Origin: JANXVY01 sp034408685
GTDB lineage: Bacteria; Pseudomonadota; Alphaproteobacteria; Rhizobiales; Hyphomicrobiaceae
DNA length: 64,000 nucleotides
Direction: 5' to 3'
NCBI GenBank assembly: GCA_034408685.1
Contig: JAWXCP010000059.1
Span: forward strand, 1 to 64,000
The position numbers and the translations under genes were made by a program. The notes under the pieces were generated by a model. It ran no database searches and was not told the origin of the DNA. It saw nothing but the letters and a program-made list of their open reading frames with translations. Within the stretch, counting starts at the first letter, position 1; each line of letters opens with the position of its first letter. Of this stretch, positions 26,487-36,026 are shown piece by piece.

Positions 26487-28640
26487 ATGAAGACAAACCG
26501 GATCAACGCGAACTATCGCATCTGGACCGTGAGTTTCCACTCATGTCTAGCAGCGCAGCTTCTGATAACATCGGGCGCTCACGCTCAACTTTCAACGTCG
26601 CCCGACGCAGTGCAACTGCCGAAAGTCACCGTCACCTCCCCGGAATCGGCTCAAGCCCCGATCGCGACACCGCAATCGCGCTCCCAGCCGACAACAGCGC
26701 CGAGGGCGGGCGACCAACGAACAAGCCCAGCCGCCTCCCGCAGACAACCGCAGGCCAGCCCGCCACAACAGCCTTCAACAATTAGCGATCAAGCAGACGC
26801 CATCGATAAGGGCGCAACAGCGGTATCCGCGACCGGCGTCAACCAGCCGCTCGATAGCATCGCAAGCTCCGTCACCGTCATCCCCGGCAGCGCGATCGAA
26901 GCGCGACAAGCGCGCAATGCGCCCGAGCTGTTATCTACCGTTCCCGGTGTCCAGGTCGTCCAGACCGGCGGTCCGGGCGGCACCACATCGATTTTCGTAC
27001 GCGGCACGAACTCAAACCACACCAAGGTCATTATCGACGGCATCGATGTCGGCAATCCTGTCGATGCCAACCGCGCGTTTGACTTTGGCCTCCTGACCAC
27101 GTTCGACCTGGGTCGAGTGGAGGTGCTGCGCGGCCCGCAATCGGGCCTCTACGGAGCCGATGCCATCGGTGGCGTCGTCGTGCTCTACACCCAAGACGCC
27201 ACCAAGCCGTTCGAAATCGAAGCCCTCGCCGAAGCGGGTTCGTTCGGCACCATTAACGAAGCCATTAGCGCGCGGGGGAAATCGAACAATTTACGGTACG
27301 CTTTTTCCGCATCGCACTCCGAGGTCGACGGCTTCGCCGTTGTGCCCGAACGGCTGATCCCACCGGGTTTTGCTCAACGCGACAGCGAATACGAGAATTG
27401 GACCTTTTCGACAAAACTTGGCATCGACGTATCGCCCAACGTCGCCTTCAATGTTGCAGCACGTTACTCAGATACCGAGTATCAATTTCAGTCAAATCCG
27501 ACCGATCGCAAACTGACAACCAGCCGAAGCGATCAGCTGTCGACGCGCGCTGAAACGGTCCTGACGAACTTTGGTGGTCGGCTGCAAACGATCGCAGGTA
27601 TCAGCTATGTGGGCGTCGATTCAGATACGATCTCTGACATCGGGGCCACCACGGCTGCAGGCTTCGGCACCCGCGTCAAAGGCGATGCGCGAACAATTGC
27701 CGAAGTCACGCCGGGGCTGACGGTGACGCTTGGCGGCGACTGGCAAAACGAACGCCTGACGCAACCGACAACAGCATTTGCGCCCGGTCTCGCCGTCGAG
27801 GAAGCCAATACCGGCGCGTACGTTCAAGCTCAGTTCGAACCGGTCCGCAATCTGTTCTTGACGGGTAATTTTCGCTTTGATGACAATGAAAGTTTTGGTG
27901 AGGCCACAACGTGGCGCTTCGCTCCCGCTGCCGTGATCGACGCGACAGGAACGACATTCCGAGCAAGTTTTGGCACCGCCTTCAAGGCGCCGTCGCTGTC
28001 GCAGCGCTTTCAGGACTTCCCCGACCCGTTTTTCCCCTTCATCGCCAACCGCAATCTGACACCTGAAACCAGTCGCGGTATGGATGTCGGTTTCGAGCAG
28101 GCGTTGATCGGTGGTCGAGCGCGCACCGGCCTGACCTATTTCCGCAACACAATCGAGGACCTGATCGAGTTCGTCTTCGACCCGACCCTAGGGCCATTCG
28201 GCGGCGGCACGGTCGTCAACGTCGGAAAGGCAAAAACATCCGGCATCGAGGTTTTCACAAGTGCCGACATCACCGAGACGCTTCGCGTCCGCGCCGACTA
28301 TACGTACACCGAAGCGCAAAATGCCGAAACCGGCAGAGACCTGTTGCGCCGCCCGCGCAACAAAGCAACGCTCTCTATTGGTTGGCAGCCCGTCGACCGG
28401 CTCCTGCTAACATCGTCGCTGATCTACATCGGCGAGCGCTTCGACATCGACCGCGAGACGTTCGACACCATCCGCCAATCGAGCTTCACCACCGTGAACA
28501 TCGCCGCCGACTACAAGGTCAACGAACACGTCAGCCTGATCGGGCGCGTCGATAACCTGTTGGACAAAGAGTACGAAGACCCCAACGGCTTCCAGCGCCC
28601 GGGCATCGGCGCCTATGCTGGCGTCAGACTGCGGAACTGA
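26487..28640 (+). CDS. btuB: TonB-dependent receptor, probable cobalamin receptor BtuB
   Basis: The 717-residue outer membrane protein starts with a signal peptide (SCLAAQLLITSGAHAQ) and has a TonB box-like VQLPKVTV, a ~70-residue Gln/Pro/Ser-rich spacer, a plug domain (IPGSAIEARQARNAPELLST, PGVQVVQTGGPGGTTSIFVR, IDGIDVGNPVDA, VEVLRGPQSGLYGADAIGGV) and a beta-barrel ending in a C-terminal aromatic-type strand (GIGAYAGVRLRN). The cobalamin riboswitch upstream and the BtuF-like and cobU genes downstream support cobalamin or cobinamide as substrate. The ATG at 26487 is chosen for the signal peptide; the frame is open further upstream to 26328. Confidence 0.9.
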   Translation: MKTNRINANYRIWTVSFHSCLAAQLLITSGAHAQLSTSPDAVQLPKVTVTSPESAQAPIATPQSRSQPTTAPRAGDQRTSPAASRRQPQASPPQQPSTISDQADAIDKGATAVSATGVNQPLDSIASSVTVIPGSAIEARQARNAPELLSTVPGVQVVQTGGPGGTTSIFVRGTNSNHTKVIIDGIDVGNPVDANRAFDFGLLTTFDLGRVEVLRGPQSGLYGADAIGGVVVLYTQDATKPFEIEALAEAGSFGTINEAISARGKSNNLRYAFSASHSEVDGFAVVPERLIPPGFAQRDSEYENWTFSTKLGIDVSPNVAFNVAARYSDTEYQFQSNPTDRKLTTSRSDQLSTRAETVLTNFGGRLQTIAGISYVGVDSDTISDIGATTAAGFGTRVKGDARTIAEVTPGLTVTLGGDWQNERLTQPTTAFAPGLAVEEANTGAYVQAQFEPVRNLFLTGNFRFDDNESFGEATTWRFAPAAVIDATGTTFRASFGTAFKAPSLSQRFQDFPDPFFPFIANRNLTPETSRGMDVGFEQALIGGRARTGLTYFRNTIEDLIEFVFDPTLGPFGGGTVVNVGKAKTSGIEVFTSADITETLRVRADYTYTEAQNAETGRDLLRRPRNKATLSIGWQPVDRLLLTSSLIYIGERFDIDRETFDTIRQSSFTTVNIAADYKVNEHVSLIGRVDNLLDKEYEDPNGFQRPGIGAYAGVRLRN

Positions 28641-28675
28641 CCTGACACCGTAAACACCAGCGAGGCGGCCAGCGC

Positions 28676-29584
28676 ATGGATAGCAGTCAACACTCTTTGG
28701 ATCATCCCCGCGTCGTCTCGCTGGTCCCATCGGCGACCGAAATCCTGCGCCATCTCGGCGTCGAGCCGGTCGGCATCTCCCATTGCTGCGAGAACCGCGA
28801 CACCGGCGCTGTGGTCCTCACATCGAGCATCGTCCCGGACGGTCTGTCGCAAGGTGAGATCGACCGGTTCGTCTCGGCCGCCTCGGCCAAAGGCGAAAGC
28901 CTCTACCGCGTGAACGAGGCGCTGCTCGACCGTCTCCGCCCCGACCTTATCTTGACGCAAGGCGTATGCGACGTCTGCGCGGTCGGCGCGCAAGAGGTCG
29001 CGCGCGCCAACGCCTGCCTTTCACGCGAGACACCGACCTTGTTCCTCAACGGCACGACGCTCGAAGACCTCTATACGGATATCGCGATCGTGGGCGACGG
29101 CATCGGCCGCGATGTATCTGCGGAAATCGCGGCATTACGTGCCCGCGTCGAAGCGGTTCGCGAAGCCGTCTCCGGACGACCAATGCCCCGTGTCGCTTTC
29201 GTCGAATGGTTAGATCCACCGTTCCTCGGCGGCCATTGGGTGCCCGACATGCTCGCAGCAGCCGGCGCCGTCGCGATCGGACCAGCGTCCGGCGTAGCGA
29301 GCCCACGTTCGACCTGGGCCGAAATCGCAATCGAACGGCCAGACGTGCTGTTGTTCTCGTTCTGCGGCTACTCGCTACAAGCCACATTGGCCGATCTCGA
29401 AACTCTGCCCGATCTCGCCGCGTACACCCTGCCGTCCGTGACCAACCGATATGCACTCGACGCGCAATACTATTGCCAGCTGACCCCGAAGGCCGTTCGG
29501 GGGATCGAAATCCTCGCAGGCCTTCTCCATTCCGATGTCTTCGCAGCACCCGGAACCCTCGAGGCAGCATCAACCCATGGCTGA
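28676..29584 (+). CDS. BtuF-like cobalamin-binding protein without a signal peptide
   Basis: The 302-residue protein has the helical-backbone periplasmic-binding fold of BtuF (RVVSLVPSATEILRHLGV near the start; ILTQGVCDVCAVGAQEVA; AIVGDGIGRDVSAEI; WLDPPFLGGHWVPDMLAAAG; FSFCGYSLQATLADLETLP). It begins MDSSQHSLDHPRVVSLVPS with no hydrophobic leader, so as annotated it would stay in the cytoplasm; such BtuF relatives are known near cobalamin genes. It lies 35 bp after the receptor gene and overlaps cobU by 8 bp, so is almost certainly in the riboswitch-controlled operon. No BtuC or BtuD gene follows. Confidence 0.88.
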   Translation: MDSSQHSLDHPRVVSLVPSATEILRHLGVEPVGISHCCENRDTGAVVLTSSIVPDGLSQGEIDRFVSAASAKGESLYRVNEALLDRLRPDLILTQGVCDVCAVGAQEVARANACLSRETPTLFLNGTTLEDLYTDIAIVGDGIGRDVSAEIAALRARVEAVREAVSGRPMPRVAFVEWLDPPFLGGHWVPDMLAAAGAVAIGPASGVASPRSTWAEIAIERPDVLLFSFCGYSLQATLADLETLPDLAAYTLPSVTNRYALDAQYYCQLTPKAVRGIEILAGLLHSDVFAAPGTLEAASTHG

Positions 29585-30092
29585 GACCGGGCTCGTATTC
29601 GTGACCGGCGGCGCTCGCAGCGGCAAATCGAGTTTCGCGTTGCGCCGTGCGAGCATCGCCTCTGGCAACGCCGTGACCTTCATCGCCACCGCCGAGGCGT
29701 TCGACGACGAGATGACCGATCGCATTGATCGTCACCGGAACGAGCGTAACCAGTCATGGCGCACGATCGAGGCTCCGCGCGACCTAGCGTCCGCACTTTC
29801 AATGGTCACGACGCCGGTCGTGATTGTCGACTGCCTGAGCCTGTGGGTTTCAAACCTGATGCTCGATGGCATCACCGAGGCCGAGATAGTGGCCCGATCG
29901 GCATGCCTCTTTCCCAGCAAAACCGGCCCGCTGATCATCACGGTCACCAACGAAGTCGGCCTTGGCATCGTCCCAGACAACGCCTTGGCACGCGCCTATC
30001 GCGACTGTCTAGGCCGGGTCAACCAAGCGACCGCAGCGGCCTCGACCGAAGCCCATCTCCTCGTTTCAGGCCTCGCCGTCCGGCTCAAATAA
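29577..30092 (+). CDS. cobU: Adenosylcobinamide kinase / adenosylcobinamide-phosphate guanylyltransferase
   Basis: CobU (CobP in the aerobic pathway) phosphorylates adenosylcobinamide and transfers GMP to it, activating the corrin for lower-loop attachment. The 171-residue protein has the P-loop GGARSGKS (residues 11-18), ATAEAFDDEMTDRIDRH and RNQSWRTIEAP, VDCLSLWVSNLM and TNEVGLGIVPDNALARAYRD, all family hallmarks. The ATG at 29577 overlaps the BtuF-like gene. It allows salvage of imported cobinamide, in line with the receptor upstream. Confidence 0.95.
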   Translation: MAETGLVFVTGGARSGKSSFALRRASIASGNAVTFIATAEAFDDEMTDRIDRHRNERNQSWRTIEAPRDLASALSMVTTPVVIVDCLSLWVSNLMLDGITEAEIVARSACLFPSKTGPLIITVTNEVGLGIVPDNALARAYRDCLGRVNQATAAASTEAHLLVSGLAVRLK

Positions 30093-30105
30093 GGCCGTCT
30101 GCGCG

Positions 30106-30384
30106 TCAAGATATGCCAAGCCCGATCGCGATAACGGCCAAGATGAGAAAAAGCACGAGTGCGGTCGCAGCCGAATAGCTGCCGGTGTACGACAGCAGGC
30201 CAAGCGCAAAGAACGGCACCACCGTCCCAAACAGCTTCGGGTTCGCCGATGGCGGCAACGCCCGGTAGACGGCATAGCCGAGCAGCACGGCCGCGACGGT
30301 CATAAGCGCGATCTCACCGACGAATCGCGGCGCGATCACCGACCAATCGCTCGAAGCCATAACCGCCATTATATGAGCTGGCAT
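30106..30384 (-). CDS. Small membrane protein of unknown function
   Basis: The 92-residue product has three hydrophobic segments (about residues 20-40, 53-68 and 70-90). The ATG at 30384 is preferred over two later in-frame ATGs because TGGAGGGA lies just upstream. It converges on cobU with 13 bp between stops. Family not recognised. Confidence 0.65.
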   Translation of the reverse strand: MPAHIMAVMASSDWSVIAPRFVGEIALMTVAAVLLGYAVYRALPPSANPKLFGTVVPFFALGLLSYTGSYSAATALVLFLILAVIAIGLGIS

Positions 30385-30469
30385 GATCCCTCCAACAGCA
30401 CTTACCGGGACGCTTATCAGCCTAAAACTTCAAAGCCGTAAAGACGACGACAATGCTCGAATTAAAGCG

Positions 30470-31765
30470 TCATCGTCGGCATCCCAGCAATTCAGCGAAC
30501 ACGCCGACGCGGCGACGCTTCAGCGCCATACCAAGAAGCAGGAAACCCGGCCACGCGAGATAAGCCAAAATCTCGATATTCTCGCCCATCGCGTTCAAGA
30601 AAACGACGGCCAGAAATCCCACTGCGGCCAACGCAACCCGATCACGCTGCGCCCTGACAAGCAGAACCGCGAACGACACGGCCATTGGCACCGCAAAACT
30701 GATCCAGCCGGTCACGCCTTTGACGAACAACAAACCGTTCCACGTGTGGTGCGTACCGATCGGCATGAACTCGACCAGATGCGGGCCGCGCTCGACTTGC
30801 CCGTGGCCGAACAAGGGTGCCTCGTTCCACCAGCGGTGGATCGCGATATCCTGGAGCATGCGCCGCACGCGGCTCGAATCCTTGCGCGCGTTTCGAAATC
30901 GGTCGTTTGCATCCTCGACCAGGGCTTTTGTCATTGGAAAAGCGAAGGCCGCCGTCGCCGTAACGATCCCGCTCAGCGCGATCACGGCGGGCCGGTAGAG
31001 ATTGGACATCATCGGCAATGCCACCAGCAAAACCGGAATGGCAACGAGTGACAATCGCGATTTGGCGAGCCAGCACATCACGCATGCACAGACGACCGCC
31101 ACAATCCGCCAACGCCAGTCACGGTCCGATAGCCCAAGCACGAGCAGCACCTGGGCGATGAATGCTGCCGCCGGTCCCCACGGCGCAAAAAAGCGAAACC
31201 GGACGTCGGTCGTTCCGGGATCGACCCAGTGCGTTCCAACCTCGAAAAACGCCTCAGACGCACCGCCAATGTAAAAGAGCGGCGAAACGTAGAGCACCGG
31301 CGGCAGGCCAAGCTCAGCGCCGGCCATGAGCACTGGGGTGATTATCAGCGTCTGTGCAGCGAGCAGGTTCGCTGCCCGAAACAACAGCTGAGGACGGATG
31401 CGCAGCGTCGCGCCGGCAAACGGCAGGATTGCCATCAGCGCCCAACCCTTGGCCCAGCCAAACATCGACTTCGCGATGTCGATGACGCCGAACTCGAAAT
31501 TTATGTGTCCGATGACAAGCGCGACAGCCATCGTAAACATGCCCGACAACCATAACCACACCGTCCAAGGCAGTGGTGGCAGGCTATTCGGGTTCGCGTC
31601 GGTGAAGCCGAACCGCCGCGCAAACGCCAAACCGGCGAGCAACCACGGCGCGATCGAATAAACGTGGTAGAGCGCACCGATCGCCCACAATCCCCATGCC
31701 GAAAGGATCAGCCAGAGGACGATCGTCTCCTCGACCGTTTCCGGCTTTGGTAATGATGCAGCCAT
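30470..31765 (-). CDS. O-antigen ligase/polymerase-like membrane protein
   Basis: The 431-residue protein has about ten to twelve membrane segments and a large loop with HRWWNEAPLFGHGQVERGPH and MPIGTHHTWNGLLFVKG, which resembles the periplasmic-loop histidine motif of the WaaL/Wzy O-antigen ligase superfamily. It probably polymerises or ligates a surface polysaccharide. It overlaps the chain-length determinant gene upstream by 58 bp, so the two are expressed together. No glycosyltransferases flank the pair. Confidence 0.82.
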   Translation of the reverse strand: MAASLPKPETVEETIVLWLILSAWGLWAIGALYHVYSIAPWLLAGLAFARRFGFTDANPNSLPPLPWTVWLWLSGMFTMAVALVIGHINFEFGVIDIAKSMFGWAKGWALMAILPFAGATLRIRPQLLFRAANLLAAQTLIITPVLMAGAELGLPPVLYVSPLFYIGGASEAFFEVGTHWVDPGTTDVRFRFFAPWGPAAAFIAQVLLVLGLSDRDWRWRIVAVVCACVMCWLAKSRLSLVAIPVLLVALPMMSNLYRPAVIALSGIVTATAAFAFPMTKALVEDANDRFRNARKDSSRVRRMLQDIAIHRWWNEAPLFGHGQVERGPHLVEFMPIGTHHTWNGLLFVKGVTGWISFAVPMAVSFAVLLVRAQRDRVALAAVGFLAVVFLNAMGENIEILAYLAWPGFLLLGMALKRRRVGVFAELLGCRR

Positions 31766-33132
31766 ATGAGCCCCCAGGCCATGGCGGAGAACAACGTTCC
31801 AGCCATGCCACCAGCGAACGCATAAAGGCGGCGAGGTTGCTCGTGGCCTTCAGGCAGCGTCGGCGCGGCGACGACCTGAACGATCGGATAGGCGCCGTAG
31901 ATGTCAGACTTCGACGTATCAACCCGCGCGATCGCAGATGAATAGACCGCTTCGGCAAGGATCTGCTCTTTGCGCAAATCTTCGAGCCGGGCGGCAGCAG
32001 TGCTGAGACGGGCGGTCTCTAATTCAAGTCGCTCTTTCTCTGCAGTAATGGTCTTTAATTCTTCGGCTTTTCCAGAAATCTGCGCTTCCGTTCGCACCAG
32101 CAACTGCAAAAGCTCGGCCTGTTGCGACACGTTTGCGACCAGCACTTGCGTAAACGGATCGCCGTCGCTCGTCGACGCTGAGTTGACGGCGATTTTTATT
32201 TTGCTGAGCGCCGCATCACGCCGGTTGGCGATCGCCATCAGCGTCGGATTCTGAGGCCCAAGCCTACGGGACTCGGATGCAAACAGTCCGCTGGCATCAG
32301 CGTACTCGGCGACAACCTTTACGAGGCTTGGGTCACTTGCGATCCGCAACGCGATGCTTGCTTCGCCCGGCTGAAAGCCGAGACGGGATGCGAGCCGCGC
32401 CTGCTCCTGACGCAGGCGGTCAAGGTCACCATTGAGGTCAGCGAGCTTGCGACGAGCGGCGGCAAGGCTGCCAACGATCTCGTTGAACTGTATGATCGAG
32501 ACGAGGCCGCTTTCGACCTGTATCTCCGTGATGCGTTGACGGGCGGAATCAACAGCCGCTTTGTAGCCATACAGGTTCTTGGTCACCGCTTCCGAGCGCT
32601 TGGCAAGTTCGTCCTTCCGCAAAATATCGAGCTGTTCGTCGAACGCCGTGAGCAGCGCCTGTGACTTCTGCTGCGCAGCCTCGGGCGTGGCGCCCGACAT
32701 TTCAAACATCATCAGCGACGTTTCGTCGATGAGCTTGACGCGGGGGCGGCCGAGCTCGGCAAATTCGATCCCCAAGCTCTGCGATGCGCGCGAGCGAACC
32801 AAATCGCTGTTGGCGATCTCTTTGTAGACGACCTTCGGATTGAGCGAGACCGTGTTGTAGGGCGAATTCACGCTCGATGTGGACTGTCCGATGCTTTCGA
32901 GTTGCATCGTGGTGCTGGCGCCAGCTCCCGGCACGATCAACGTGAAGCGGCTGACAAAGACTTTGGGCGTAACGACGAGATAGATCGTTGCCGAAAGCCA
33001 GAATACCGCCGCTGTTATTGCGGCCCCCATCAGACAACGCATCGGGAACGAGCCCTTGCCACCGCGCATGCGAGACCCGGCCATGCGGTTGGCCTGAGGC
33101 TCGATATCAACGCTGGCACGTGTGATGGTCAT
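31708..33132 (-). CDS. Wzz/GumC-like polysaccharide chain-length/co-polymerase protein
   Basis: The 474-residue protein has an N-terminal membrane segment (about residues 34-53), a Wzz-type region (YLVVTPKVFVSRFTLIVPG), a long coiled-coil-rich periplasmic body (KSQALLTAFDEQLDILRKDE; LADLNGDLDRLRQEQARLAS; ELKTITAEKERLELETARLS) and a C-terminal membrane segment preceded by a proline-containing stretch (AAPTLPEGHEQPRRLYAFAG). This is the GumC/Wzz layout without a kinase domain. It would set polysaccharide chain length with the polymerase-like protein downstream. Confidence 0.88.
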   Translation of the reverse strand: MTITRASVDIEPQANRMAGSRMRGGKGSFPMRCLMGAAITAAVFWLSATIYLVVTPKVFVSRFTLIVPGAGASTTMQLESIGQSTSSVNSPYNTVSLNPKVVYKEIANSDLVRSRASQSLGIEFAELGRPRVKLIDETSLMMFEMSGATPEAAQQKSQALLTAFDEQLDILRKDELAKRSEAVTKNLYGYKAAVDSARQRITEIQVESGLVSIIQFNEIVGSLAAARRKLADLNGDLDRLRQEQARLASRLGFQPGEASIALRIASDPSLVKVVAEYADASGLFASESRRLGPQNPTLMAIANRRDAALSKIKIAVNSASTSDGDPFTQVLVANVSQQAELLQLLVRTEAQISGKAEELKTITAEKERLELETARLSTAAARLEDLRKEQILAEAVYSSAIARVDTSKSDIYGAYPIVQVVAAPTLPEGHEQPRRLYAFAGGMAGTLFSAMAWGLIWLHHYQSRKRSRRRSSSG

Positions 33133-33338
33133 TTTGGACGCACTCGCCGCTTACAGCACCATAAGCAGCGAGCACTAAAGCACCAGAATGGTTTCGATTT
33201 ACTTGCATTGATGTGCAGATCGAAACCCGTTATGTCCCAACGGCCAGGAACATAGCGAGATCGCGTCGTCGAAGCGGGCTTGCCGTCGGTCGCTGTCTCG
33301 GGCAGGCGTTGGTCGTGCACCACGCCCGAAAGCCCGTC

Positions 33339-34238
33339 ATGTTGCTACGAATCGCACCTGCCCTATTTGTATTCCTTTGGTCGTCGGGGTTCATCGGCAC
33401 CAAACTCGCCGTTGCAGGAGCCGAACCGTTTACGCTGCTGTCGATCCGGTTCGTTATGGTTCTGGCAATTTTGATCCCGGTCGGCATGCTGGTCACACCA
33501 GCGTCGCTGACCGCAAGCCAGCGATTTCACGCCATTGTCGCTGGCGCGCTCCTCCACGCGTCCTATCTCGGCGGCATCAGTTGGGGCGCGTATAACGGCA
33601 TGGACGCCAACGTCACCGCGCTGATCTGCTCGTTGCAACCCGTTTTGACGGCCATATTCGCCGGTCTCATGCTTCGTGATGTCATCACCAGACGCCACTT
33701 GACCGGTTTAGCCCTCGGCCTCGCCGGAACGCTGCTGGTCATTATGCCGAAATTCGGCAGCTCTGGGCTTGGCTCGCTCGGTGCGCCAGGTGTCACTTCG
33801 GTTGTCGTCGCCCTACTCGCCATAACGGCGGGCACGATCTACCAAAAGCGCTTTGCAACTGGGATACCGCTCCTGCCAGGTGCCGTCTGGCAGTTTGTCG
33901 GTGCGTTGGCCATTTCAGCGCCCATTTCGTTCCTGGCAGAAACGCAGCAGGTGAACTGGACACCAAGCTTCATCTTCGCACTATTGTGGCTGGTTTGCGT
34001 GCTTTCACTTGGAGCGATTTCATTGCTGATGCTGCTGATCCGGGAGAACGCCGTTTCGCGCACATCGGCTCTGTTCTACCTAGTCCCATCCGTCACCTCC
34101 CTGATGGCTTTCGTGATCTTTGGAGAGACGCTGAGCGTCGTCCAAATCGTCGGCTTTGCCATCGTGACGTTTGCAGTCATACTGATGCAGCAATCGCCGT
34201 CGGCAACCGGACCAGCCCCACGAGGAGGCGTATCATGA
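33339..34238 (+). CDS. EamA/DMT family transporter
   Basis: The 299-residue membrane protein shows the ten-helix EamA duplication: first half MLLRIAPALFVFLWSSGFIG, EPFTLLSIRFVMVLAILI, GGISWGAYNGMDANVTALIC; second half AGTIYQKRF, LSLGAISLLMLLIRE, SALFYLVPSVTSLMAFVIFG. Such carriers export amino acids or other metabolites; the substrate is unknown. The ATG at 33339 is chosen by family alignment. Its stop overlaps the start of the enoyl-CoA hydratase gene (ATGA). Confidence 0.92.
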   Translation: MLLRIAPALFVFLWSSGFIGTKLAVAGAEPFTLLSIRFVMVLAILIPVGMLVTPASLTASQRFHAIVAGALLHASYLGGISWGAYNGMDANVTALICSLQPVLTAIFAGLMLRDVITRRHLTGLALGLAGTLLVIMPKFGSSGLGSLGAPGVTSVVVALLAITAGTIYQKRFATGIPLLPGAVWQFVGALAISAPISFLAETQQVNWTPSFIFALLWLVCVLSLGAISLLMLLIRENAVSRTSALFYLVPSVTSLMAFVIFGETLSVVQIVGFAIVTFAVILMQQSPSATGPAPRGGVS

Positions 34239-34990
34239 CGCCAGATATCGCAATCGCTACAACCGGTGGCGTTCAGACAATTCGGTTTGCGCGACCATCG
34301 AAGAAAAACGCACTAACCGGCGAAATGTATGCAGCCATGGTTGCCGCGATCATCAGCGCAGACCGCGATGATCAGGTCGGCGTCCACCTATTCCTCGGGC
34401 AGCCGGGCGTTTTTACCGCCGGCAACGACCTCGCCGACTTCATGTCGCGATCAACGTCTGGATCGTCGGTATTGGAAGGGCCCGTTCTCGACTTCCTCCG
34501 CCTTCTTCCGAAAGTCGAAAAGCCGATGATTGCCGCCGTCGACGGGCTTGCGATCGGCATCGGCACAACGCTATTGATGCATTGCGATCTGGTTTACGCG
34601 ACCCCGACGACGCGCTTCCAGACGCCGTTTCTCGACCTCGGGCTCGTTCCCGAAGCCGGCTCGAGCCTGATCGGCCCCCGCATCATGGGCCACCAGCGAG
34701 CCTTCGAACTGCTGGTCTTGGGCGAGGCGTTCTCCGCCGAACGCGCCAAAAATGCCGGGCTTATCAATGCCATCGTCGAAAGCGAGGCTTTGGAAACGAC
34801 CGCGCTCGACGCGGCTCACCGGCTTGCCGCCAAGCCGAGACAGGCCATGCTAGCCTCCCGCCGTCTGCTGCGCGGCGATACGGCCGGGCTGTCGGCAGCC
34901 ATCGAAACCGAAGCAGCGATCTTCGCCGAACGGCTTTCGTCGAACGAGGCGCAATTAGCCTTCAAGGCCTTCTTCAACCGAAAAAGCTGA
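34235..34990 (+). CDS. Enoyl-CoA hydratase/isomerase family protein
   Basis: The 251-residue crotonase-fold protein has the oxyanion-hole segments (FARPSKKNALTGEMYAA; FTAGNDLADFM; AVDGLAIGIGTTLLMHCDLV) and the later glutamate in LGLVPEAGSSLIGPRIMG where hydratases carry one of two catalytic acids. The first acid position near GTTLLMHCD is not a glutamate, which leaves isomerase activity possible. A GAGGAGG ribosome binding site lies within the upstream transporter gene. Pathway unknown. Confidence 0.92.
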   Translation: MTPDIAIATTGGVQTIRFARPSKKNALTGEMYAAMVAAIISADRDDQVGVHLFLGQPGVFTAGNDLADFMSRSTSGSSVLEGPVLDFLRLLPKVEKPMIAAVDGLAIGIGTTLLMHCDLVYATPTTRFQTPFLDLGLVPEAGSSLIGPRIMGHQRAFELLVLGEAFSAERAKNAGLINAIVESEALETTALDAAHRLAAKPRQAMLASRRLLRGDTAGLSAAIETEAAIFAERLSSNEAQLAFKAFFNRKS

Positions 34991-35029
34991 CCGCCGTGAG
35001 TTTCCCGCCGATTGCAATAGCAAGATCGG

Positions 35030-36010
35030 CTATTGCAACTTCATGACCGTGATCACAGCTGGCCCCAGGATCGCGAGAAACAACACTGGGATAAAGAATG
35101 CGATCATCGGGACCGTCAACTTCGGTGGCAAGGCCGCAGCTTTCTGTTCGGCTTTCGACAGTCGCAATTCGCGGTTTTCTTTGGCCATGACACGTAACGC
35201 CTGGCCGACCGGTGTCCCGTATCGTTCCGCCTGAATGAGCGCGGTACAGACCGACTTGACGCCTTCCAGACCGGTACGCTTCGACAAATTCTCATAAGCC
35301 ATGCGGCGATCCGGCAGGTACGACAGCTCTGCTGTGGTCAGCGAAAGTTCCTCGGCGAGTTCGATCGACTGGACCGTGACTTCGCGCGCAACCTTACCAA
35401 ATGCGGCTTCAACTGACATACCGGCTTGGACGCAAATCAGCAGCATATCGAGTGCGTCGGGAAACGCCTGCTCGATGGCAACTTTGCGCTTACCGATCTT
35501 GTTTTCAATAAAGATGTTGGGGAAATAGAACCCGAAGAAGGCCAATGCCATAGCGATCAGCAACATCAACATCGGCGACATATCAAGACGCGCGATGAAC
35601 ATCATGTAGATCATCGAAATGACGAACAAAGCGGGCGGACAAATAACCCGGTACGCCATGTACGTCGCCAAATGGGCTTCCGAACGGAAGCCAGCCGACT
35701 TCAATCGCCCACGCAGCGTCTCGTTGTCGAATTTTTCCCGCAAGTTGAGCTGATCGACGATCCGCAGGATGAACCCTTTCGGCGCCTGACGCAGCTTGCC
35801 ACCAGTGCTTCGCTCCTGAACCGCCATATCCTTGAGGCGTTCAGCGCGCAATTTATCACGCTCCACCGCCATGACGCGCATACGCTGGTTGACCCGGTCC
35901 TGTTCTAGAAACGGCAGGCCGAAGGTCAAAATTGTCGCGAGCGCACAAATGGCAGCGAATAAAGTCGCCAGGAACTCTGGCGCCATGACCGTTGTGATAA
36001 AATCCTGCAT
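35030..36010 (-). CDS. tadC: Tad pilus inner-membrane platform protein TadC
   Basis: The 326-residue protein has the GspF/TadC fold, with membrane segments at both ends (AALFAAICALATILTFGLPF; LTVPMIAFFIPVLFLAILGP) and the cytoplasmic GspF region (AIEQAFPDALDMLLICVQAG, EAAFGKVAREV, ALIQAERYGTPVGQALRVMA). With TadB it forms the membrane platform on which the CpaF ATPase works. Last gene of the minus-strand cpa/tad cluster. Confidence 0.94.
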   Translation of the reverse strand: MQDFITTVMAPEFLATLFAAICALATILTFGLPFLEQDRVNQRMRVMAVERDKLRAERLKDMAVQERSTGGKLRQAPKGFILRIVDQLNLREKFDNETLRGRLKSAGFRSEAHLATYMAYRVICPPALFVISMIYMMFIARLDMSPMLMLLIAMALAFFGFYFPNIFIENKIGKRKVAIEQAFPDALDMLLICVQAGMSVEAAFGKVAREVTVQSIELAEELSLTTAELSYLPDRRMAYENLSKRTGLEGVKSVCTALIQAERYGTPVGQALRVMAKENRELRLSKAEQKAAALPPKLTVPMIAFFIPVLFLAILGPAVITVMKLQ

Positions 36011-36026
36011 GGTCCATCCAACCCGG

